A stretch of DNA of 64,000 nucleotides, taken from positions 62,001 through 126,000 of the forward strand of contig NZ_JBFDAH010000008.1 of the NCBI RefSeq assembly GCF_040719265.1. Direction: 5' to 3'. The notes under the pieces are model-generated. The model ran no database searches. It was given only the letters and a program-made list of their open reading frames with translations, and was not told the origin of the DNA. The position numbers were made by a program, and so were the translations under genes. Below are positions 46,720-54,937 of this stretch, in pieces (within the stretch, counting starts at the first letter, position 1; the number at the start of each line of letters is the position of its first letter). Origin of the DNA: Aliikangiella maris. GTDB taxonomy: Bacteria > Pseudomonadota > Gammaproteobacteria > Enterobacterales > Kangiellaceae.

Positions 46720-46789
46720 TAATAAGTAATAAGTAATAAGTAATAAGTAATAAGTAATAAGTAATAAGTAATAAGTAATAAGTAATAAG
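46720..46789. repeat. Ten tandem copies of a heptanucleotide, TAATAAG
   Basis: Exactly ten perfect copies of TAATAAG lie in the intergenic gap 24 nt after the DUF2169 stop and 81 nt before the next start codon. As a non-triplet short repeat upstream of a gene it is prone to slipped-strand change. This could alter promoter spacing or mRNA leader length. Every reading frame contains stop codons within the repeat. Confidence 0.95.
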
Positions 46790-46870
46790 ATAAATACTTT
46801 GATAAAGTAAGTAATAGTTAAAAGTAGTATGATTAATTTCGCTACTAATAAAAATAAAGTGTAGATTTTT

Positions 46871-48196
46871 ATGGCAACTAACCAATTAGAATTTCGCGAA
46901 GAACTCTATATCGAGCATCTAGAAGAAGCCTCCTTTTTATATGAAAAGCGGCTTAATTGGCTAGAAGATGATGAAGTCGGCTGGCAGGAACTTGAAGAAA
47001 TTGACTTGGCGATTGACGCTCATCTAGATGCACTTATTGTCGGTGATCAATTAGCACTACAAACTTGCTTAAAGCAAATTCCAAATGCAGATTTTGGGGT
47101 GTTACATACCATTGTTCGTATTATTTGTCGTTATCGTCTAGTTCATCAATTGACAAATATGTGGGGAAAAATTGATCTTGAAGATGAAGATAAAATTAAG
47201 GCAATAGCCGATGCACTAAAGTGGGAAGTCTCTAAAGAAATGCTACCTTATCTGATAAGCGTATTCGAAAATCAGCAAACTGAGTTATATCCGGTTGTAA
47301 CTCCTGCGCTTGCACGATGCGATGAACTGGCTCAACAAAGATTAGCTGCGTCGTTAATCAATGCACAAACAAAAGATAAGTTGACGTTATTAGAAAATAT
47401 ATACTCCTGTAAGCACAATTTAACTAATGAAAATTATTATCACTTACACCATTACTTACAAGATTCAGATAAAAGGATCGTTCATCAAACTGCACTAATT
47501 TTGATAGCCTTTAATGATAATACTTTAAACGAATGTCGATCTCGTATTCGGCAGTTGCCGTATTTGTTTGCCTTGGCTGGCAATGAGCAAGATAGCCAAA
47601 TGCTATTAAATGTTGCACAAAATGGTGAAGCAGACGCAGATATTTTGATTGCTCTCGGGCTTACAGGCATCTTTACAACGGTATTCACTTTAATTAAATA
47701 TCTTGAACATCCCGAACTGTCTGATAAAGCTGCGTTAGCTTTAAATTTGATTACAGGAGCAAATCTTTATGTAACTGAGCATAAAGCTGATGATGTCAAA
47801 GAGGATGAATTATTTGAAAGTGAGCTAGATGCTTTTAAAAATAATGAGCTTCCAAAAAACATTAATGGTTTACCTTTTGGTGTTGCAGTAAAAAAATTGT
47901 CAACGAATGTTGAGGAGTGGGAAAGCTGGTTGAAAGCAAATCAAAATAAGTTTTTTCCAGAGGGTTGCTATCGAAATGGTCACTTTTTTTCTGCAAGTGA
48001 GTTGCTCAATAATTTAATCAATAATCAAATGCCAACAAAACTACGGCAGCTAGCTTATAATGAGCTAATACTTCGTTACCAATTAACTATACCTTTTTAT
48101 GTCGATGATCCGATTTATCAACAGCAAATTACAATAAATAAAATTTATCAGTGGATAGAAAAAAATAAAGCTCAGAATCCTGATGGTTTTTGGTAA
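46871..48196 (+). CDS. TIGR02270-like T6SS-associated HEAT-repeat protein
   Basis: The 441-aa all-helical protein opens with an acidic region (EELYIEHLEEASFLYEKR) and continues with HEAT-like repeats (LHHYLQDSDKRIVHQTALIL, ILIALGLTGIF). This corresponds to the TIGR02270 family often seen at T6SS loci with DUF2169 and DUF4150 genes. Its exact role is unknown; an adaptor function is inferred. The promoter region contains the TAATAAG array, so its expression may vary. Confidence 0.7.
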   Translation: MATNQLEFREELYIEHLEEASFLYEKRLNWLEDDEVGWQELEEIDLAIDAHLDALIVGDQLALQTCLKQIPNADFGVLHTIVRIICRYRLVHQLTNMWGKIDLEDEDKIKAIADALKWEVSKEMLPYLISVFENQQTELYPVVTPALARCDELAQQRLAASLINAQTKDKLTLLENIYSCKHNLTNENYYHLHHYLQDSDKRIVHQTALILIAFNDNTLNECRSRIRQLPYLFALAGNEQDSQMLLNVAQNGEADADILIALGLTGIFTTVFTLIKYLEHPELSDKAALALNLITGANLYVTEHKADDVKEDELFESELDAFKNNELPKNINGLPFGVAVKKLSTNVEEWESWLKANQNKFFPEGCYRNGHFFSASELLNNLINNQMPTKLRQLAYNELILRYQLTIPFYVDDPIYQQQITINKIYQWIEKNKAQNPDGFW

Positions 48197-48238
48197 TACA
48201 TAAACGTATTCAATAGCATTAAATTTGGAGAAATAGAA

Positions 48239-48499
48239 ATGGAATTTTGTTTGATTCGTTGGGCATCGCCAACTTATGAAATTGTATTTACTCATGCCTG
48301 TTCAACTCGCGATGAAGAACTGAAATCTGTTGCGCCTGATGACTTAGTTGTTGAAGACTTACAAAGCCGTATGGATTGGATTGGAGATGCTGCACAGGTT
48401 TTTCATGGGTTAATGCAAAAAAAGAAATCTTTCATGCATAAAGAATTAAAAATTATTGCTGGTTGGGTAAACTCAACTGATGCATTTGCTGTTTATTAA
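48239..48499 (+). CDS. Small uncharacterised protein (86 aa)
   Basis: I do not recognise this soluble 86-aa protein. It contains Trp and His residues (IRWASPTYEIVFTHACS) and an amphipathic helix pattern around LQSRMDWIGDAAQVF. GGAG lies 9 nt upstream of the ATG. Its stop codon is 4 nt before the preferred start of the first lipoprotein of the tandem array, so the two are probably co-transcribed. Confidence 0.55.
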   Translation: MEFCLIRWASPTYEIVFTHACSTRDEELKSVAPDDLVVEDLQSRMDWIGDAAQVFHGLMQKKKSFMHKELKIIAGWVNSTDAFAVY

Positions 48500-48503
48500 A
48501 AAA

Positions 48504-49439
48504 ATGAAACTAATCTTAAGGCTATCTATTGGTTTTTTTATTGTATCAATATTATTAAGTTGCCATTCAGCAAGTAACGAATCGGAAAAAAATATGACAA
48601 CAATACCTTTTATTATTCAAGCCGGTATGAGTACCGAAGACTATCAACAAAAAAATTCACATTACGTAAAAAAGCGTATTGACAAACAGCCAGCTGGTTT
48701 AAATTTTTATGAATATCGTTGGCCCGTAAAAGAAAATGGTCAGGTTCGAGTAGATGCGGGTAGTGCGAGTTTCCTTATTCCCAATGTTTTGAGTATTGTT
48801 GGAACTGAAGATACTGAAGCTTTAAGTCGTGGTATTTATGACTTTAGTATTAATAGTGGCTTAACGCCGGATGAATTTATCGAGCATGACCAAGCACGCA
48901 TACTATTAATGTCTCATTTACAGTCCTTACTTACTTTGGGCTGGAAGCCTTATTTAGAATTTCATATTTATCCAAGGCTTTCGGGAAAGCAGTCATTTCA
49001 ATTTGCTATCGAAGATGGGTTTTATACCCCAGATCCTACATATACCCCAGATCTAGATGAATGGATGAAGCTTAAATATGGGGGAACTTGGACTTTCTTT
49101 AATGAAAAAGTCTTTTTGGAAGTCCGCCTTCGTCGAGAGTCGCAGTTTATAGATGTTAATCGTCCTGGTGTTTATTTATTAACTCACACTGTTTTGACTA
49201 ATGAGGCTAAAGCACAAAGTTATTTCAAAGGTGAAGAAAGATATAAATGGCAATCACTTTGGGCGGATGAAATTAAAAAAGATAAAAGAAAGCGCTACGA
49301 AAAAGAAGTGGAATTAATCCAGCAAGGTTATCGCATTAATACACGCTATGTAGATCCGATAATTCATCCTGACGATCCGATTGAACCGGAAGATGTGGAA
49401 GAGCTGTTAGCGATTATCGAGCAACATGCGATTGAATAG
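48504..49439 (+). CDS. Tandem lipoprotein family, copy 1
   Basis: The 311-aa lipoprotein has a signal peptide of about 19 residues and lipobox LLSC. The mature part belongs to a family not recognised here, with conserved segments PFIIQAGMSTEDYQQKNSHY, GLTPDEFIEHDQAR and RYEKEVELIQQGYRINTRY. It is the most divergent of six tandem copies (middle module FLIPNVLSIVGTED, distinct signal peptide). A start at 48480 is possible but weaker. Periplasmic location and T6SS context suggest an immunity function (inference). Confidence 0.7.
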   Translation: MKLILRLSIGFFIVSILLSCHSASNESEKNMTTIPFIIQAGMSTEDYQQKNSHYVKKRIDKQPAGLNFYEYRWPVKENGQVRVDAGSASFLIPNVLSIVGTEDTEALSRGIYDFSINSGLTPDEFIEHDQARILLMSHLQSLLTLGWKPYLEFHIYPRLSGKQSFQFAIEDGFYTPDPTYTPDLDEWMKLKYGGTWTFFNEKVFLEVRLRRESQFIDVNRPGVYLLTHTVLTNEAKAQSYFKGEERYKWQSLWADEIKKDKRKRYEKEVELIQQGYRINTRYVDPIIHPDDPIEPEDVEELLAIIEQHAIE

Positions 49440-49469
49440 GCCATTGGTTAAGCAGGAGTTTACGTTGAT

Positions 49470-50408
49470 TTGCGATTCACTCATATTAAAGTGTGGCTTA
49501 TGTGGTTTGGTTTTCTAAGTTTAATAGGGTGCAAGCCCTCATCCGAGCGGGAGGTTATTACGACTATGGCGCCCCCTTTTATTATTCAAGCCGGTATGAG
49601 TGTTGACGACTATCAACAAAAAAATTCACATTACGTAAAAAAACGTATTGATAAACAGCCAGCAGGTTTAAATTTTTATGAATATCGTTGGCCGGTCAAA
49701 GAAAACGGTCAAGTTCGCGTAGAAGCGGACAATGCTGGTTTCGTGATTCCCAACGTTTTAAGTTTTACTGGGACTGAAGATACAGAATACTTAGAAGGTG
49801 GCATTTTTAAATTTAGTATTCGAAGTGGCTTAACATCGGATGAATTTATCGAGCATGACCAAGCCCGTATACTATTCATGTCTCATTTACAGTCTTTACT
49901 TACTTTGGGCTGGAAGCCTTATTTAAGGTATCATACTTATCCCCGACTGTTAGGAAAGGAGTCTTTTGCCTATGCCATTGAAAGTGGTATTTATACACCG
50001 GACCCAACTTACACCCCTAGCCTTGAGGAGTGGATGAAGCTGAGATATGGGGGTAGCTGGGTTTTCTATTATAATGATGACTTTTTAGAAGTGAGTTTTG
50101 AGCGACATTCTAAGTTTATGAAAGTTGAAGAACCTGGTGTTTATTTAGTATCTCATACGCTGTTAACAACTGATGCAAAAGGACGTAGTTATTATAAAGA
50201 TAAACAGCGTGATGAGTGGCAGTCTCTTTGGTCTGAAACGGTGAAAGAATATAAAAGCAAACGCTACGAAAAAGAAGTCGAACTAATCCAACAAGGTTAT
50301 CGCATTAATACACGCTATGTTGAACCAAAAATTCATCCTGACGATCCGATTGAACCCGATAATGTGGATGAACTGTTGGCAATTATTAAGCAACATGCGA
50401 TTGAATAG
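49470..50408 (+). CDS. Tandem lipoprotein family, copy 2
   Basis: The 312-aa lipoprotein starts at TTG (FTHIKVWLMWFGFLSLIGC is its signal peptide, lipobox LIGC). AGGAG lies 12 nt upstream, slightly far. The middle module (FVIPNVLSFTGTEDTEYLEGG) resembles that of copy 4, and the C-terminal helix (KEYKSKRYEKEVE) that of copy 3. Its function is unknown; it is presumably anchored in the outer or inner membrane facing the periplasm. Confidence 0.7.
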   Translation: MRFTHIKVWLMWFGFLSLIGCKPSSEREVITTMAPPFIIQAGMSVDDYQQKNSHYVKKRIDKQPAGLNFYEYRWPVKENGQVRVEADNAGFVIPNVLSFTGTEDTEYLEGGIFKFSIRSGLTSDEFIEHDQARILFMSHLQSLLTLGWKPYLRYHTYPRLLGKESFAYAIESGIYTPDPTYTPSLEEWMKLRYGGSWVFYYNDDFLEVSFERHSKFMKVEEPGVYLVSHTLLTTDAKGRSYYKDKQRDEWQSLWSETVKEYKSKRYEKEVELIQQGYRINTRYVEPKIHPDDPIEPDNVDELLAIIKQHAIE

Positions 50409-50438
50409 CCAATTGGTTAAGCAGGGGTTTATATTGAT

Positions 50439-51377
50439 TTGCGATTCACTCAAATAACATTCGGGATTATATGGTTTGGCTTTATGGGTTTAATAGGGTG
50501 CAAGCCCTCATCCGAGCGGGAGGTTATTAGGGCTATGGTGCCACCTTTTATTGTTCAAGCCGGTATGAGTACCGAAGACTATCAACAAAAAAATTCACAT
50601 TACGTAAAAAAACGTATTGATAAACAGCCAGCAGGCTTAAATTTTTATGAATATCGTTGGCCTGTAAAAGAAAACGGTCAGGTTCGAGTAGAAGCGGGTA
50701 ATGCTAGTTTTGTAATTCCCAATGTTTTGAGTACTGTTGGAATTTTAGATGCAGAGAGACCTGAAGCTGGTATCTATGATTTTGGGATTAATAGCGGTTT
50801 TACGTCTGAAGAGTTTATTGAGCACGACTTGGCTCGAACAACAATGATGAATCATTTAAATTCGTTAATCGTCGCAGGGTGGAAACCTTATTATCGCTAT
50901 TTTTCTTCGCCACGTTTATTAGGAAAGCAATCTTTTGAATTTGCGATAGAAGATGGTTTTTATTCACCTGATCCAACTTATACACCAACACTGGAGGAGT
51001 GGATGAAACTGGAGTTTGGTGGTGTATGGAGCTTTTATTATCAAGATAATTTTTTAGAAGTGAGTTTTGATCGAAATTCGCGATTTTTAAAAGCTACCGA
51101 GCCTGGTGTTTACTTGGTTACTCATAAATTAATCAGTCGAGATGAGAAAGGCCGAAGTCTTTACCAAGGTGAGGAAAGAGACAAGTGGCAGTCTCTTTGG
51201 TCTGAAACGGTGAAAGAATATAAAAGCAAACGCTACGAAAAAGAAGTGGAATTAATCCAACAAGGTTATCGCATTAATACGCGCTATGTAGAACCCAAAA
51301 TTCATCCTGACGATCCGGTTGAACCGGATAATGTGGATGAGCTGTTAGCGATTATTGAGCAACATGCGATTGAATAG
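50439..51377 (+). CDS. Tandem lipoprotein family, copy 3
   Basis: The 312-aa lipoprotein has the alternate signal peptide RFTQITFGIIWFGFMGLIGC. Its middle region (FVIPNVLSTVGILDAERPEA, HDLARTTMMNHLNSLIVAGW) is the most distinctive of the TTG-started copies, while both ends closely match the neighbours. This places the diversity in the central third of the protein. It starts with TTG and has the same 30-bp spacer as its neighbours. Confidence 0.7.
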   Translation: MRFTQITFGIIWFGFMGLIGCKPSSEREVIRAMVPPFIVQAGMSTEDYQQKNSHYVKKRIDKQPAGLNFYEYRWPVKENGQVRVEAGNASFVIPNVLSTVGILDAERPEAGIYDFGINSGFTSEEFIEHDLARTTMMNHLNSLIVAGWKPYYRYFSSPRLLGKQSFEFAIEDGFYSPDPTYTPTLEEWMKLEFGGVWSFYYQDNFLEVSFDRNSRFLKATEPGVYLVTHKLISRDEKGRSLYQGEERDKWQSLWSETVKEYKSKRYEKEVELIQQGYRINTRYVEPKIHPDDPVEPDNVDELLAIIEQHAIE

Positions 51378-51407
51378 TCCATTGGTTAAGTAGGAGTTTA
51401 CGTTGAT

Positions 51408-52445
51408 TTGCGATTCACTCATATTAAAGTGTGGCTTATGTGGTTTGGCTTTTTGAGTTTAATAGGGTGCAAACCCTCATCCGAGCGGGAGGTTATTACG
51501 ACTATGGCGCCACCTTTTATTATACAAGCCGGTATGAGTGTTGTTGATTATCAACAAAGAAATTCACATTACGTAAAAAAACGTATTGATAAACAGCCAG
51601 CAGGTTTAAATTTTTATGAATATCGTTGGCCTGTAAAAGAAAATGGTCAGGTTCGAGTAGAAGCTGGCAATGCTGGTTTTGTCATTCCCAATGTTTTAAG
51701 TTTTACTGGGACTGAAGATGCAGAATACTTAGAAGGTGGCATTTTTAAATTTAGTATTCGAAGTGGCTTAACGCCGGATGAATTTATTGAGCATGACCAA
51801 GCCCGTATACTATTAATGACCCATTTACAGTCCTTACTTACTTTGGGTTGGAAGCCTTATTTAAGGTATCATACTTATCCCCGACTGTTAGGAAAGGAGT
51901 CTTTTGCCTATGCCATTGAAAATGGTATCTATACACCGGACCCAACTTACACCCCTAGCCTTGAGGAGTGGATGAAGCTGAGATATGGTGGTAGCTGGGT
52001 ATTCTATTATAATGATGACTTTTTAGAAGTGAGTTTTGAACGACATTCTAAGTTTATGAAAGTTGAAGAACCTGGTGTTTATTTAGCTACCCACACTCTC
52101 ATAACAATTGAGGCTAAAGGCAAAAACTATTTTAAGGATAAAGAACGAGATAATTGGCAGTCACTTTGGGTTGATATTGTTAAAAAATTTAAAAAACAAC
52201 GCTACGAAAAAGAAGTGGAATTAATCCAACAAGGTTATCGCATTAATACGCGCTATGTAGAACCGAAAATTCATCCAGACGATCCCGTTGAACCGGATGA
52301 TGTGGATGAGTTGTTAGCGATTATNCAACAAGGTTATCGCATTAATACGCGCTATGTAGAACCGAAAATTCATCCAGACGATCCCGTTGAACCGGATGAT
52401 GTGGATGAGCTGTTGGCGATTATTGAGCAACATGCGATTGAATAG
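51408..52445 (+). CDS. Tandem lipoprotein family, copy 4, with an ambiguous base and a 99-bp duplication
   Basis: The frame encodes 345 aa instead of 312 because a 33-codon C-terminal segment (from QQGYRINTRY to VDELLAI) occurs twice. The junction carries a single n at 52325. The signal peptide is the same as in copies 2 and 6. The duplicated block with an undetermined base at its edge looks like an assembly join between nearly identical repeats rather than a true extension. The number of copies in the genome may therefore differ from that shown. Confidence 0.6.
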   Translation: MRFTHIKVWLMWFGFLSLIGCKPSSEREVITTMAPPFIIQAGMSVVDYQQRNSHYVKKRIDKQPAGLNFYEYRWPVKENGQVRVEAGNAGFVIPNVLSFTGTEDAEYLEGGIFKFSIRSGLTPDEFIEHDQARILLMTHLQSLLTLGWKPYLRYHTYPRLLGKESFAYAIENGIYTPDPTYTPSLEEWMKLRYGGSWVFYYNDDFLEVSFERHSKFMKVEEPGVYLATHTLITIEAKGKNYFKDKERDNWQSLWVDIVKKFKKQRYEKEVELIQQGYRINTRYVEPKIHPDDPVEPDDVDELLAIXQQGYRINTRYVEPKIHPDDPVEPDDVDELLAIIEQHAIE

Positions 52446-52475
52446 TCCATTGGTTAAGTAGGAGTTTACGTTGAT

Positions 52476-53414
52476 TTGCGATTCACTCAAATAACATTCG
52501 GGATTATGTGGTTTGGCTTTTTGAGTTTAATAGGGGGCAAGCCCTCATCTGAGCAGGAGGTTATTAGGGCTATGGCGCCACCTTTTATTATTCAAGCCGG
52601 TATGAGTGTTGAGGACTATCAACAAAAAAACTCACATTATGTTAAAAAACATATTGATAAACAACCAGCAGGTTTAAACTTTTATGAACATGACTGGCCA
52701 GTTAATAGTAAAGGACAAGTTCGTATTGAGGCAGGTAGTGCGAGTTTCCTTATCCCCAATGTTTTAAGTATCGTTGGAACTGAAGATGCTGAATTTTTAA
52801 GTCGTGGTATTTATGACTTTAGTGTTAATAGTGGCTTAACGCCAGATGAATTTATCGAGCATGACCAAGCCCGTATACTATTAATGACCCATTTACAGTC
52901 CTTACTTACCTTGGGTTGGAAGCCTTATTTAAGGTATCATACTTATCCCCGACTGTTAGGAAAGGAGTCTTTTGCCTATGCCATTGAAAATGGTATCTAT
53001 ACACCGGACCCAACTTACATCCCTAGCCTTGAGGAGTGGATGAAGCTGAGATATGGTGGTAGCTGGGTATTCTATTATAATGATGACTTTTTAGAAGTGA
53101 GTTTTGAACGACATTCTAAGTTTATGAAAGTTGAAGAACCTGGTGTTTATTTAGCTACCCACACTCTCATAACAATTGAGGCTAAAGGCAAAAACCATTT
53201 TAAGGATAAAGAACGAGATAATTGGCAGTCACTTTGGGTTGATATTGTTAAAAAATTTAAAAAACAACGCTACGAAAAAGAAGTGGAATTAATCCAACAA
53301 GGTTATCGCATTAATACGCGCTATGTAGAACCGAAAATTCATCCAGACGATCCCGTTGAACCGGATGATGTGGATGAGTTGTTAGCGATTATCGAACAAC
53401 ATGCGATTGAATAG
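52476..53414 (+). CDS. Tandem lipoprotein family, copy 5, lipobox cysteine lost
   Basis: This 312-aa copy has the signal peptide of copy 3 type, but the lipobox reads SLIGG: TGC is changed to GGC, so it cannot be lipidated at that site and may be an uncleaved, membrane-anchored or periplasmic form. From KKHIDKQPAG to the end it is identical to copy 6, indicating recent duplication or gene conversion. It starts at TTG. Confidence 0.7.
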   Translation: MRFTQITFGIMWFGFLSLIGGKPSSEQEVIRAMAPPFIIQAGMSVEDYQQKNSHYVKKHIDKQPAGLNFYEHDWPVNSKGQVRIEAGSASFLIPNVLSIVGTEDAEFLSRGIYDFSVNSGLTPDEFIEHDQARILLMTHLQSLLTLGWKPYLRYHTYPRLLGKESFAYAIENGIYTPDPTYIPSLEEWMKLRYGGSWVFYYNDDFLEVSFERHSKFMKVEEPGVYLATHTLITIEAKGKNHFKDKERDNWQSLWVDIVKKFKKQRYEKEVELIQQGYRINTRYVEPKIHPDDPVEPDDVDELLAIIEQHAIE

Positions 53415-53444
53415 TCCATTGGTTAAGCAGGAGTTTACGTTGAT

Positions 53445-54383
53445 TTGCGATTCACTCATATTAAAGTGTGGCTTATGTGGTTTGGCTTTTTGAGTTTAAT
53501 AGGGTGCAAACCCTCATCCGAGCGGGAGGTTATTACGACTATGGCGCCCCCTTTTATTGTTCAAGCCGGTATGAGTGTTGACGACTATCAACAGAAAAAC
53601 TCCCACTATGTAAAAAAGCATATTGATAAACAGCCAGCAGGTTTAAATTTTTATGAACATGACTGGCCAGTTAATAGTAAAGGACAAGTTCGTATTGAGG
53701 CAGGTAGTGCGAGTTTCCTTATCCCCAATGTTTTAAGTATCGTTGGAACTGAAGATGCTGAATTTTTAAGTCGTGGTATTTATGACTTTAGTGTTAATAG
53801 TGGCTTAACGCCAGATGAATTTATCGAGCATGACCAAGCCCGTATACTATTAATGACCCATTTACAGTCCTTACTTACCTTGGGTTGGAAGCCTTATTTA
53901 AGGTATCATACTTATCCCCGACTGTTAGGAAAGGAGTCTTTTGCCTATGCCATTGAAAATGGTATCTATACACCGGACCCAACTTACATCCCTAGCCTTG
54001 AGGAGTGGATGAAGCTGAGATATGGTGGTAGCTGGGTATTCTATTATAATGATGACTTTTTAGAAGTGAGTTTTGAACGACATTCTAAGTTTATGAAAGT
54101 TGAAGAACCTGGTGTTTATTTAGCTACCCACACTCTCATAACAATTGAGGCTAAAGGCAAAAACCATTTTAAGGATAAAGAACGAGATAATTGGCAGTCA
54201 CTTTGGGTTGATATTGTTAAAAAATTTAAAAAACAACGCTACGAAAAAGAAGTGGAATTAATCCAACAAGGTTATCGCATTAATACGCGCTATGTAGAAC
54301 CGAAAATTCATCCAGACGATCCCGTTGAACCGGATGATGTGGATGAGTTGTTAGCGATTATTGAGCAACATGCAATTGAATAG
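53445..54383 (+). CDS. Tandem lipoprotein family, copy 6
   Basis: The 312-aa lipoprotein has an intact LIGC lipobox and the signal peptide of copies 2 and 4, joined to a mature part identical to that of copy 5. It is the last copy, and the spacer after it diverges from the 30-bp inter-copy spacer. It starts at TTG with AGGAG 12 nt upstream. Confidence 0.7.
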   Translation: MRFTHIKVWLMWFGFLSLIGCKPSSEREVITTMAPPFIVQAGMSVDDYQQKNSHYVKKHIDKQPAGLNFYEHDWPVNSKGQVRIEAGSASFLIPNVLSIVGTEDAEFLSRGIYDFSVNSGLTPDEFIEHDQARILLMTHLQSLLTLGWKPYLRYHTYPRLLGKESFAYAIENGIYTPDPTYIPSLEEWMKLRYGGSWVFYYNDDFLEVSFERHSKFMKVEEPGVYLATHTLITIEAKGKNHFKDKERDNWQSLWVDIVKKFKKQRYEKEVELIQQGYRINTRYVEPKIHPDDPVEPDDVDELLAIIEQHAIE

Positions 54384-54486
54384 CTGGTGGTGATTTAGTC
54401 TGTGTTCATTGCGTTTGATTAAGGTTTAATGAAAAGCCTGCTAATATGCTTTATGTTTGGTTGCTTAAAACATTGACTGGCCCACT

Positions 54487-54918
54487 ATGCTCACTATTTC
54501 AATAAAACCTATTCTGGCAGAACAAACGTTGATGATTCGTCATCGAGTGTTATGGCCCAACCAATCTATCGAGTTTTGTCGTTTAAAAGAAGATGAGACA
54601 GCTTTGCACTTTGGGGCATATTTTAATGAACAACAGTTAATTGCAGTGGCGTCAATCTTTATCATAGAACGTAGCGCCAGGCTTAGAAAGTTTGCCACTT
54701 TACCCGAATTTCAAAATCAGGGTGTTGGCTCACAAATGCTGCGCTTTTTGCTTAACCAACTACAACAGCAAAATGTTGATTACTTTTGGTGCGATGCTCG
54801 CACCGAAGCAATTAATTTTTATGAACGATTTGGGCTGAAAGCAATAGGTGATATTTTCTATAAAAGTCAGGTTGCCTATATTAAAATGGGCGTTGATTTA
54901 AACACCCAACCCAATTGA
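54487..54918 (+). CDS. GNAT-family N-acetyltransferase
   Basis: The 143-aa protein has the GNAT acetyl-CoA loop (FQNQGVGSQMLRFLL, matching Q/RxxGxG/A) and the preceding beta-strand RLRKFATLPE. The C-terminal FYERFGLKAIG is also typical. The substrate cannot be predicted. It lies outside the T6SS island and is convergent with the transporter gene that follows. Confidence 0.88.
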   Translation: MLTISIKPILAEQTLMIRHRVLWPNQSIEFCRLKEDETALHFGAYFNEQQLIAVASIFIIERSARLRKFATLPEFQNQGVGSQMLRFLLNQLQQQNVDYFWCDARTEAINFYERFGLKAIGDIFYKSQVAYIKMGVDLNTQPN

Positions 54919-54937
54919 TCGTATTGACAAATATTCA

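Larger units (their letters stand above)
49440..54383 (+). repeat. Tandem gene array with a 969-bp period
   Basis: Starts at 49470, 50439, 51408, 52476 and 53445 are spaced 969, 969, 1068 and 969 bp; the 1068 step equals 969 plus the 99-bp duplication at the ambiguous base. Each unit comprises a 939-bp gene plus a 30-bp spacer (CCATTGGTTAAGCAGGAG followed by TTTACGTTGATT). The array is a hot spot for recombination and for misassembly. Confidence 0.9.

Noticed and set aside
46720..46789. CRISPR array
   Set aside because: Units are 7 bp with no spacers; it is a simple tandem repeat.
46583..46885. 100-aa minus-strand frame with YYLLLIT repeats
   Set aside because: It is generated by the TAATAAG repeat and overlaps the DUF2169 gene end; no ribosome-binding site or family features.
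48504..54383. Insertion sequences or a transposon causing the repeats
   Set aside because: Units are protein-coding lipoprotein genes in head-to-tail order, with no transposase or terminal inverted repeats.
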